Assembly: GCA_902766515.1 (NCBI GenBank)
Contig: CACXEB010000090.1
Span: 1-7,464, forward strand
Direction of reading: 5' to 3'
Source: an uncultured Eubacteriales bacterium
Lineage (GTDB): Bacteria > Bacillota_A > Clostridia > Christensenellales > Aristaeellaceae
DNA length: 7,464 nucleotides
Position numbers and translations under genes: made by a program. The notes under the pieces are model-generated. The model saw only the letters and a list, made by a program, of their open reading frames with translations, had not been told where the DNA came from and did no database searches. Every line of letters begins with the position of its first letter. Within the stretch, counting starts at the first letter, position 1. Positions 1 to 5,719 of the stretch are shown here, piece by piece.

Positions 1-88
1 CAGCAGCTTGCGGTTCGCTACACTTGGCGGTAACTACCCGTGGCGGGACTTTCACCCGCAAGAACTGGGCCATGCCCGGCACACTAAC
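1..88 (+). ncRNA. 3' portion of a probable structured RNA (raiA-motif-like), 5' end outside window
   Basis: The stretch has the look of a conserved structured RNA rather than a gene. It contains short self-complementary blocks: GCGGG at 43-47 pairs with CCCGC at 55-59 around the loop ACTTTCA, and GGGC at 67-70 pairs with GCCC at 74-77 around CAT. It ends in CATGCCCGGCACAC and is followed at once by a terminator hairpin. From memory, this GGGACTTTCACCC / CATGCCCGGCACAC tail recurs across many Clostridia and other bacteria, and I associate it with the raiA RNA motif; that name is recall, not a search result. One frame is open across it and past the terminator, but it has no start in the window and runs through the hairpin into the opposite gene's 3' end, so I do not call a protein. 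The strand is set by the tail and the terminator. The 5' boundary is unknown. Confidence 0.5.
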
Positions 89-123
89 AAAAGGACCGCT
101 GCGTTGCCGCAGCGGCCCCTTTT
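89..123. terminator. Bidirectional rho-independent terminator
   Basis: CCGCTGCG at 96-103 pairs perfectly with CGCAGCGG at 108-115 around a TTGC loop. Outside a small internal mismatch, AAAAGG at 89-94 pairs with CCTTTT at 118-123. The A run on one side and the T run on the other give a U tract in either direction. It lies just after the putative structured RNA on the + strand and 11 bases past the stop codon of the HtrA-like gene on the - strand, so it probably ends both transcripts. Confidence 0.85.
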
Positions 124-134
124 GCTGAGATTGC

Positions 135-1433
135 TTATGCCGCTTTGTCGTTCAGCAGGACGACCGTCAGGGTGATGTAGTAGTCCTCGCTGTAGTTCTT
201 GTCCACGCCGCTCATATCCAGGTAGCCGTTGTTGATGGCCTGGATGGCTTCCTCCATGCCCGGCGCGCGGTAGACCTTCACGGTCAGCTCCGCGTTCTCC
301 TCGCAGGACTGGATGTAGCGGACCAGATCGGTCGAGCTGGAAATGGTGGTGCCGTTGATCTCCACGATCACGTCACCAGCCTGGATGCCGCCGCGCTGGG
401 CGTTTGAACCGTCGTTCACCTGGCTGACGACCGCGCCGTTGGGCAGGATGTCGCTCATGTTGTTGAGCGTCAGCACCGTTACGCCCAGCATCGCCTTGTT
501 GCCGGCCGCCGTGTTGGCGTTGGCATTGTCATTCCGGTCAGCGGCGACGGACGTATCGTTGGAAGCGTATTTTTCAAGCGCTTCGCGGATATAGGGCTTG
601 GCCACGTTGATCGGGATGCACATGCCGATGTTTTCGACGGAAGCCGAGGAGAACATGCTGTTGGAAGAGTATTTGCGCGCCGGGATGCCCATCAGCTGGC
701 CGAGGGTGTTGAACATGCCGCCGCCGGAGTTGCCGGAGTTGATCGCCGCGTCGACCTGGATCATGTTGTTGGTGATGTTGGTGCGCCGGCCGTACTTGTC
801 ATACGACGTATCGGTGATGGCGCGGTCCAGGGCGGACACGATACCGACGGTCACGGTGCGGGCAAACAGGTCAGACAGCGGGTTGCCGATGACGATCGCC
901 CATTCGCCGACCTGCAGCTGGTCGCTGTCGCCAAGCTCCACAGCCGCCACCGGCAGGTCTTCCACCAGCAGCACGGCGACGTCTTCGTCTTCGCTGTAGG
1001 TGATGACCTTCGCATCATATTCCTTGTCATCATCCGCAATGGTGACGGTCACACGGGACGCGTTCTCAATCACGTGATAGTTGGTCAGGATATGACCGTA
1101 GGCGCTGACGACCACGCCGGAGCCCATTCCGTACAGAACCTCCTGGCTGCCGTTGTCGTCACGGCCGCGGTAGCCGAAACCGAAGCCATAGTAGTTGTAG
1201 TAGTTGTTGCGCTGCATCTGGTAGTTCTTGATACCCACCACGCTGGACCGGACCGCGTTGGAGACCGCGATGAATGGGCTCGTTACCTGGTTCGGATCCG
1301 TCGTCGTGTTGATGATCGCATCAATATCCTCCGTGCTGATGGTTGGACGGTCAGCCGCAAACGCTGCCGCTCCGATGAATAATACGACCGCCGTGCATAA
1401 AGCGATCAGGTGTTTTTTGTTCCATTTCCTCAT
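135..1433 (-). CDS. htrA: HtrA/DegP-like membrane-anchored serine protease with one PDZ domain
   Basis: A 432-residue S1C-family protease that degrades or checks misfolded proteins at the cell surface. Residues 9-26 form a hydrophobic signal or anchor segment ending AFAA. The trypsin-like domain spans about 52-290, with His120 in TNYHVI, Asp151 in DEDVAVL and Ser236 in GNSGGG, so the catalytic triad is present. One PDZ domain lies at about 315-390 (MLGVTV to VKVYRA), with a low-complexity Asn/Ala-rich linker at 292-312 before it. Residues 75-90 are a Tyr/Gly-rich insert (NNYYNYYGFGFGYRG) just ahead of the protease core. The start at 1433 is chosen because CCAAGGAGGT at 1441-1450 lies 7 bases upstream and the signal segment then begins properly; a start 16 codons upstream has no support. 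The gene is monocistronic, with its own promoter region and a shared terminator. HtrA genes of Firmicutes are often induced by envelope stress; that regulation is inferred here. Confidence 0.93.
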   Translation of the reverse strand: MRKWNKKHLIALCTAVVLFIGAAAFAADRPTISTEDIDAIINTTTDPNQVTSPFIAVSNAVRSSVVGIKNYQMQRNNYYNYYGFGFGYRGRDDNGSQEVLYGMGSGVVVSAYGHILTNYHVIENASRVTVTIADDDKEYDAKVITYSEDEDVAVLLVEDLPVAAVELGDSDQLQVGEWAIVIGNPLSDLFARTVTVGIVSALDRAITDTSYDKYGRRTNITNNMIQVDAAINSGNSGGGMFNTLGQLMGIPARKYSSNSMFSSASVENIGMCIPINVAKPYIREALEKYASNDTSVAADRNDNANANTAAGNKAMLGVTVLTLNNMSDILPNGAVVSQVNDGSNAQRGGIQAGDVIVEINGTTISSSTDLVRYIQSCEENAELTVKVYRAPGMEEAIQAINNGYLDMSGVDKNYSEDYYITLTVVLLNDKAA

Positions 1434-1468
1434 GGTCAGTACCTCCTTGGACTTGCTTTGATCTTTCC

Positions 1469-1486
1469 CCCGGTCTCTCAACCGGG
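1469..1486 (-). promoter_or_regulatory. Hairpin near the predicted 5' end of the htrA mRNA
   Basis: On the - strand CCCGGT, a TGAGAG loop, then ACCGGG: a perfect 6-bp GC-rich stem. If the TATAAT at 1496-1501 is the -10 box, transcription starts near 1489 and the hairpin sits within the first few bases of the mRNA, about 20 bases before the ribosome binding site. It has no U tract, so it is not a terminator. A role in mRNA stability is inferred. Confidence 0.5.
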
Positions 1487-1495
1487 TATGTCTGT

Positions 1496-1527
1496 ATTAT
1501 AATCGCCATTCTTGAAAAAACTGTGAA
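1496..1527 (-). promoter_or_regulatory. Probable promoter of the htrA-like gene
   Basis: The - strand carries a perfect TATAAT at 1501-1496. The best -35 candidate is TTCACA at 1527-1522. It stands 20 bases from TATAAT, or 17 bases from the overlapping alternative -10 GATTAT at 1504-1499. The -35 match is therefore imperfect, which fits a promoter that needs an activator or an alternative sigma factor. Spacing to the gene start at 1433 leaves a leader of about 55 bases. Confidence 0.5.
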
Positions 1528-1631
1528 CACATTATGAAAATTTGCAGGAATTTTGATTTTCAGGTCGAATACTATTTGTGTACAAAATGGTCATAGTATG
1601 TTCATAAACCACATTTTATCAGAATGTGCGT
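1528..1631. promoter_or_regulatory. AT-rich divergent regulatory region with phased direct repeats
   Basis: This part of the intergenic region is much more AT-rich than its surroundings. ATGGTCAT at 1587-1594 and ATGTTCAT at 1598-1605 form a direct repeat with one mismatch and an 11-base period, about one helical turn. Each copy also has ATGnnCAT dyad symmetry. TTATGAA at 1532-1538 is matched in inverse by TTCATAA at 1601-1607, and TTGTGTACAA at 1576-1585 is a near-palindrome. No convincing -35/-10 pair for the rightward gene could be picked; TTGTGT at 1576 with TATGTT at 1597 has only a 15-base spacer. Binding by a response regulator is an inference. Confidence 0.35.
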
Positions 1632-1642
1632 AAGGAGGCCCC

Positions 1643-2191
1643 ATGACATACCCATTTTATATGACGGCAGAGACCAAAGCAAAACTGGAAGACCTGTCCC
1701 GCATCAGCGGGCAGCGCTATGATTCGTTGAACGCCGCCGCGCTTTGCGCCGCTTCCATGCTCGTCGAGCGGATGTGTGACCTCAGCTTTCCCCCGGAACT
1801 GGCGGCGCGGCTGGCGCTGCAATGCGGCGCCTTGCAGCTGGAACAGGATTTTGACCTGTTCGCCGGCGCGGTGTCGGGCAGCTTTTCCCTGTCACACCGC
1901 AGCATCAGCGACACCGACGAAGCGTTCGCGACGCTCCGCCCCGGTGGGATGGCGATCCTGAGGACGCCCGGCACGGGTACGGGCCGCTACGCCGTGCTGT
2001 GCCCCTCAGACGATTCGCAGGTCTGGCTGCTCGATCCTTCCTATCAGCGTGGCAGGGGGATCCCCCGGACCCAGAAGCGCGCCCTGCGCCAACAGAACGA
2101 ATACCTGACCATGCCGTTTGACATCTTCACCCAGCTGTACATGAACGCGGACACGGTCTTCCATCTCTATACCGCCCGGCCGCTCGCCTGA
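1643..2191 (+). CDS. Hypothetical protein, possible degenerate C39-like papain fold
   Basis: I do not recognise this 182-residue protein with confidence. It has no signal peptide and no membrane segment, so it is probably cytoplasmic. The central block GGMAILRTPGTGTGRYAVL (about 101-119) followed by VWLLDPSY (127-134) resembles the core of C39-like peptidase folds, where a Gly-His-aromatic strand precedes an Asp-Pro. Here the expected His is replaced by Arg115-Tyr116. The N-terminal helix holds Cys35 in AALCAASMLVERM but lacks the usual Gly-Cys-Gly-Pro signature. If the fold is right, it is probably a non-catalytic relative. The C terminus ends in an Arg-rich patch (139-150) and a short beta-like FHLYTARPLA. 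AAGGAGG at 1632-1638 lies 4 bases before the ATG and fixes the start. It is divergent from htrA and lies upstream of the yifB operon, with no clear terminator between them. Confidence 0.75.
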   Translation: MTYPFYMTAETKAKLEDLSRISGQRYDSLNAAALCAASMLVERMCDLSFPPELAARLALQCGALQLEQDFDLFAGAVSGSFSLSHRSISDTDEAFATLRPGGMAILRTPGTGTGRYAVLCPSDDSQVWLLDPSYQRGRGIPRTQKRALRQQNEYLTMPFDIFTQLYMNADTVFHLYTARPLA

Positions 2192-2290
2192 CCATTGTAA
2201 ATTTTGCCCACGAACGGGTAAAAAGCGCATAAAAGGGCTTCCATCGGCCCGGTGAATCCTTCCGCGGATGCCGCAGATGTATCGCCCGAC
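2192..2290. other. Intergenic spacer without a clear terminator
   Basis: Between the hypothetical gene and the yifB promoter I see only weak self-complementarity (for example GGGC at 2234-2237 with GCCC further on) and no T run after it. Read-through from the upstream gene into yifB is therefore possible, which matters for the inverted repeat at the yifB start. Confidence 0.4.
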
Positions 2291-2320
2291 TTGACGGAAC
2301 CCCGTCATAATTGATATAAT
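2291..2320 (+). promoter_or_regulatory. Sigma-A type promoter of the yifB operon
   Basis: TTGACG at 2291-2296 and a perfect TATAAT at 2315-2320 are separated by 18 bases, close to the consensus for the housekeeping sigma factor. Transcription should start near 2327, about 41 bases before the yifB start codon. This is the best promoter in the window, and the three downstream genes have no other obvious one. Confidence 0.85.
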
Positions 2321-2369
2321 ATAACCGCTGGAGATACGATCTGATGAAAAGGAGGTACCCAGCGGTTAT
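2321..2369. repeat. Perfect 11-bp inverted repeat bracketing the yifB ribosome binding site
   Basis: ATAACCGCTGG at 2321-2331 is the exact reverse complement of CCAGCGGTTAT at 2359-2369, and the pair U2320-G2370 can add a wobble. The ribosome binding site AAGGAGGT at 2349-2356 lies in the 27-base loop, and the ATG at 2368-2370 would be paired in the stem. The left arm abuts the -10 box. With a start near 2327, the operon's own transcript keeps only GCTGG of that arm, whereas a read-through transcript keeps all of it. It could act as a translation gate on read-through RNA or as a bipartite DNA operator. Confidence 0.8.
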
Positions 2370-3906
2370 GCTGTCTACTGTGCTTTCCTGCGCATTGAGC
2401 GGCGTTGACGGCGTGATCGTGCACGTCGAAACGGACATCGCCGGCGGTGATTTTTTCCTGTCCCTGATCGGCCTGCCAGACGCAGCGGTGCGCGAAAGCA
2501 AGGACCGCATTATTCCGGCCATGCGCAACTCAGGCTACATGATGCCCGGAAGCCGCATGACCGTCAACCTGGCGCCCGCCGACCTGAAGAAAGAAGGGGC
2601 GGCCTTTGATCTGCCGATCGCGCTGTCCATCCTGGCCGCCAGCCGGCAGATCCCGCCCACCGCGCTGGAAGGGCTGCTGGTCTTCGGCGAGCTGTCGCTG
2701 GACGGCCGCCTGAACGGGGTGCGCGGTGCCCTGCCCCTCGTCCTGTCCGCCAGGGCTCATGGGGTGACGGAGGTGCTCCTGCCCGCCGATAACGCCCTGG
2801 AAGTCGCCGCCGTCGAGGGCATCCGCGTCTATCCCGCGCACTCGCTGGCGGAAGCCGCCCGGCATCTTTCGGGCGAGGAGCCGATCCCCTGCCAGGTACA
2901 GATTCCCTTCGAGGAGATCCGCCGCCAGCGGCCCGTCGCCGCCTACGACCTGAAGGATGTCAAAGGCCAGACAGGCGCCCGCCGGGCCCTGGAGATCGCC
3001 GCTGCGGGCGGGCACAACCTGCTGATGGTCGGCGTGCCCGGCAGCGGAAAAACCATGCTGGCCCGCTGCCTGCCCGGCATCCTGCCGGAGATGACCGCCC
3101 AGGAAGCCTTCGACGTGACGCGCATCCATTCGGTAGCCGGCCTGCTCCGGCCAGACCAGGGGCTCATCACCCAGCGGCCGTTCCGGACGCCACACCATTC
3201 CGCATCGCTTCCCGCCCTGATCGGCGGCGGTCCCGATGCGCGGCCCGGCGAAATCTCCCTCGCGCACAACGGCGTACTGTTTCTGGACGAGCTGCCTGAA
3301 TACCAGCGGACCGTCCTGGAAGCGCTACGCCAGCCGCTGGAAGACGGGTTTGTCACCGTCAGCCGTGTCCGCGCGCGCTCGCAGTACCAGGCGCAGTGCA
3401 TGCTCATCGCTTCGATGAATCCCTGTCCCTGCGGTTATTATGGCAGCCGTGTCCGTACCTGCCGCTGCACGGAGCATGAGATCCGCCGCTACCTGGAGCG
3501 CATCTCCGGCCCGCTGCTGGACCGGATCGACCTGCAGGTGGAAACGGACGCCGTGCCCATCTCGGAGATCCGCCAGTCCGGAACCAGCGAATCCAGCGCC
3601 GACGTCCGCCGGCGCGTCCAGGCGGCCCGCACCCGGCAGCACCGCCGCTTCGCGGGGACCGGCATCACCTGCAACGCGCAGGCGACCGGCAGCGCCGTAC
3701 ACGAGCTGTTTCCCCTGGAGACGGACGCTTCCGACGTGCTCGTCCGGGCCGTGGACAAGCTGAGCCTGTCCATGCGGGCCTATACGCGGATCATCAAAGT
3801 CGCACAAACCATCGCGGATCTGGACGAAGCGGACCGCATCACCCCCGTGCACATCCTGGAAGCCGTCCAGTACAGGATGATCGACCAGAAATACTGGCAA
3901 AATTAG
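2368..3906 (+). CDS. yifB: YifB/ComM-family AAA+ ATPase (Mg-chelatase-like branch-migration helicase)
   Basis: A 512-residue protein of normal length for YifB/ComM. ComM of naturally competent bacteria is a hexameric helicase that drives branch migration while transformed DNA is integrated. The N-terminal ChlI/Lon-C-like domain covers about 1-170, starting with the family pattern MLSTVLSCALSGVDGVIV. The AAA+ domain covers about 190-395, with Walker A GVPGSGKT at 222-229 and Walker B VLFLDE at 303-308. A family-typical cysteine cluster (Cys353, 355, 365, 367 in CPCGYYGS...CRC) may bind metal. The C-terminal helical domain (about 410-505) contains the LSMRAYTRIIKVAQTIADLD block typical of Mg-chelatase subunits. 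I chose the ATG at 2368 because AAGGAGGT at 2349-2356 precedes it and the family N terminus begins there; the ATG at 2344 lies upstream of that site. It is the first gene of a three-gene operon. Its stop codon overlaps the ribosome binding site of the degV gene. Confidence 0.95.
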   Translation: MLSTVLSCALSGVDGVIVHVETDIAGGDFFLSLIGLPDAAVRESKDRIIPAMRNSGYMMPGSRMTVNLAPADLKKEGAAFDLPIALSILAASRQIPPTALEGLLVFGELSLDGRLNGVRGALPLVLSARAHGVTEVLLPADNALEVAAVEGIRVYPAHSLAEAARHLSGEEPIPCQVQIPFEEIRRQRPVAAYDLKDVKGQTGARRALEIAAAGGHNLLMVGVPGSGKTMLARCLPGILPEMTAQEAFDVTRIHSVAGLLRPDQGLITQRPFRTPHHSASLPALIGGGPDARPGEISLAHNGVLFLDELPEYQRTVLEALRQPLEDGFVTVSRVRARSQYQAQCMLIASMNPCPCGYYGSRVRTCRCTEHEIRRYLERISGPLLDRIDLQVETDAVPISEIRQSGTSESSADVRRRVQAARTRQHRRFAGTGITCNAQATGSAVHELFPLETDASDVLVRAVDKLSLSMRAYTRIIKVAQTIADLDEADRITPVHILEAVQYRMIDQKYWQN

Positions 3907-3919
3907 GAGGACCCTGATC

Positions 3920-4756
3920 ATGAAATGGCGTATCGTAACAGATTCAAGCTGTGACGCGATGCCGGATGTCCAATGGCCTGCCGGCGTCAGCTACGGCAAG
4001 GTCCCGTTCGTGTTCCATATCGGCGACGCCGAAATGACGGACAACGAACATCTGGATATCCCGGCCATGCTCACGGCCATGGAGCAGTGTCCGAACGCCA
4101 GCCGTTCCGCCTGTCCTGCCCCCGGCATCTGGGAAGAGCAGTTTGAACAGGCGGACCAGGTGATCGCGCTGACGATCTCCGCCAACCTTTCGGGCAGCTA
4201 TGAAAGCGCGATCGCTGCCCGCGAGATGACGCTGGAAAAGCATCCCGAAAAGAAAATCTGCATCCTGAATTCGCTGAGCACCGGTCCCGTGCTGAACATG
4301 ACGGTTGAAAAGGCGCTCGCCCTGATCCGCAAAGGATTCGATTTTGACAATGTCAGCGCCGCGCTTACGGACTACATTCGCAGCCTGCATACGATATTTG
4401 CCCTGTGCAGCTTCAACAACCTTGTCAAGAATGGCCGCGTGAGCCGCCTGGCCGGCCTGATCGCCGGCAAGCTGGGCATCTGGGGCATCGGCGCAGGCGA
4501 CAGCGAAGGCCGCATCGTCATGGTCAGCAAGGTGCGCGGCAGCCGGAAGATCATCCAGACCATCGTGGACAACATGAAGCAGAACCATTTCGCGGGCGGC
4601 CCCGTCACCATCTCCCACTGCCTCAACCTGGAGTTTGCCTCCCAGCTGAAGGAAGGCATTACGCAGATCTGGCGCAACGCCCAGGTCTACCTGCGCGAAA
4701 CCGGCGGCCTGTGCAGCTTCTACGCGGAGCGGCACGGCCTGATTGTGGCATACTGA
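3920..4756 (+). CDS. DegV-family fatty-acid-binding protein (FakB-like)
   Basis: A 278-residue soluble DegV-fold protein. Family members bind a fatty acid and, as FakB, present it to the kinase FakA for phosphorylation into phospholipid synthesis; no fakA is visible here, so the partner would lie elsewhere. Visible family landmarks are TDSSCD at 7-12, the ligand-loop block SACPAP at 63-68, the ISANLSGSYESA block at 86-97, and NGRVSRLAGLIAGKLGI at 171-187, the equivalent of the usual GGRIS segment. The C-terminal end is atypical: the common HTGPG motif is replaced by a stretch around Phe267-Tyr268-Ala-Glu-Arg-His272-Gly. His272 may still be the ligand-contacting histidine. TTAGGAGG at 3903-3910, overlapping the yifB stop, lies 9 bases before the ATG, so the two genes are probably translated from one mRNA. 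Which lipid it binds cannot be told. Confidence 0.9.
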   Translation: MKWRIVTDSSCDAMPDVQWPAGVSYGKVPFVFHIGDAEMTDNEHLDIPAMLTAMEQCPNASRSACPAPGIWEEQFEQADQVIALTISANLSGSYESAIAAREMTLEKHPEKKICILNSLSTGPVLNMTVEKALALIRKGFDFDNVSAALTDYIRSLHTIFALCSFNNLVKNGRVSRLAGLIAGKLGIWGIGAGDSEGRIVMVSKVRGSRKIIQTIVDNMKQNHFAGGPVTISHCLNLEFASQLKEGITQIWRNAQVYLRETGGLCSFYAERHGLIVAY

Positions 4757-4781
4757 CCAGCAGACGATCCGGAGGATGGAT

Positions 4782-5588
4782 ATGACCGCAGACAGCAAGC
4801 GTGACCCGGAGACCATCGCTTCCAATAAAGCGCGGTACGGGGACATCATCAGCGACGCGCGCCACAGGGCCGGCCTGACACAGCAGGAGGTCGGCCGTGC
4901 GCTGGGCATCAGCAAAAACATGGTCACCCATTGGGAAGCCGGTCGCGTCAAGCCGGACCTGAACCTGATCCCCGAGCTGTGCAGCGTCCTGCATCTCACG
5001 CTCGAGGAATTCTTCCGGCAGCCCGCGGCCAGCGACGGCATGAGCGCCCATGAGCTGGACCTGCTGAAGGCTTACCGCGCCCTGTCGAGCCGCGACAGGC
5101 TGATCTTTGAGTGCGCCCTGATGAAAACGCAGGAGCTGGGTGAAGAAGCGCTGTGGGCACGGTGCCGGGCGGATTTCATCCCTATGTACCGAAATCACCA
5201 GACAGCCGCGGCCGGTACCGCCGCCAGCCTGGACGCCGCCGAAGGCGAGCGCGTCTTCATCCGGCGGAACCGGCTGTCCGAACGGGCACGGGAAATCGTG
5301 ACCGTCAACGGCGATTCCATGCGTCCAAAGTACCTGAACGGACAGGATGTGTATGTGGAGACCGCCGCAAACCTCCGGATCGGGGAGATCGGCATCTTTG
5401 TGGTCAACGGCGCCGGTTATATCAAGCAGCGTCAGGCGGACCGGCTGCATTCCCTGAACCCCGCCTACCCGGATATCCTGCTAAGGGATACAGACGACGT
5501 CCGCTGCTACGGCCGCGTCCTGGGGCCTGTCGCCCCCGCGGACTATCCCTCCCGCGAAGAACAGGCCATCCTCGACGAGCTCCACTGA
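4782..5588 (+). CDS. XRE-family regulator with S24 (LexA/CI-like) self-cleaving domain
   Basis: A 268-residue two-domain transcriptional regulator. Residues about 18-73 form an XRE helix-turn-helix (IISDARHRAGLTQQEVGRALGIS, with recognition helix NMVTHWEAG). A helical linker at 87-130 follows. The C-terminal S24 domain has the catalytic serine Ser179 in VNGDSMRP and lysine Lys215 in GYIKQ, with the SLNPAYPDI block at 224-232. A likely scissile Ala144-Gly145 bond sits in TAAAGTAA. Repressors of this kind cut themselves when RecA-DNA filaments form, releasing their targets; that trigger is inferred here. GGAGG at 4771-4775 supports the ATG at 4782 (6-base spacing) over the ATG at 4776, which touches it, or the far-upstream 4743. 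It lies 25 bases after degV and before a strong terminator, so it is the last gene of the yifB operon. No integrase or phage gene is near it, which is unusual for a CI-like protein. Confidence 0.92.
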   Translation: MTADSKRDPETIASNKARYGDIISDARHRAGLTQQEVGRALGISKNMVTHWEAGRVKPDLNLIPELCSVLHLTLEEFFRQPAASDGMSAHELDLLKAYRALSSRDRLIFECALMKTQELGEEALWARCRADFIPMYRNHQTAAAGTAASLDAAEGERVFIRRNRLSERAREIVTVNGDSMRPKYLNGQDVYVETAANLRIGEIGIFVVNGAGYIKQRQADRLHSLNPAYPDILLRDTDDVRCYGRVLGPVAPADYPSREEQAILDELH

Positions 5589-5604
5589 TAACACGACAGA
5601 AAAT

Positions 5605-5642
5605 CCCCTCCGCGCCGTCGTGCGCGGAGGGGTTCTTTTCTT
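5605..5642. terminator. Strong rho-independent terminator of the yifB operon
   Basis: CCCCTCCGCGC at 5605-5615 pairs perfectly over 11 bp with GCGCGGAGGGG at 5622-5632 around a 6-base loop, followed by the T-rich tract TTCTTTTCTTT. It begins 17 bases after the stop codon of the S24 regulator. AAAAT just upstream of the stem gives a weaker U tract in the other direction, so it may also end the convergent Ig-repeat gene that stops at 5720. The 77 bases between 5643 and 5719 hold no second terminator that I can see. Confidence 0.92.
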
Positions 5643-5719
5643 TGCGTGATCAGTGTTTCTGTGCCGATTGGCGGCCGTTCCCGTCTTTTCTGCAAGACTT
5701 TCCGGTCGCCCGGGAAGCA

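Noticed and set aside
2..160. Open + strand frame through the first bases, encoding a Trp/His-rich peptide
   Set aside because: It has no start in the window, runs through the terminator hairpin and into the 3' end of htrA, and the sequence fits a structured RNA better.
2344..2367. Alternative upstream ATG for yifB adding eight residues
   Set aside because: The ribosome binding site at 2349-2356 lies downstream of this ATG, and the family N terminus starts with the MLSTVLSCALSG block at 2368.
4743..4781. Upstream ATGs for the S24 regulator that would overlap the degV gene
   Set aside because: GGAGG at 4771-4775 is correctly spaced only for the ATG at 4782; the 4776 ATG touches it and 4743 has no ribosome binding site.
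3944..5041. Long - strand open frame of 365 codons opposite degV and the S24 gene
   Set aside because: It is the antisense shadow of two well-supported genes and shows no domain or ribosome binding site.
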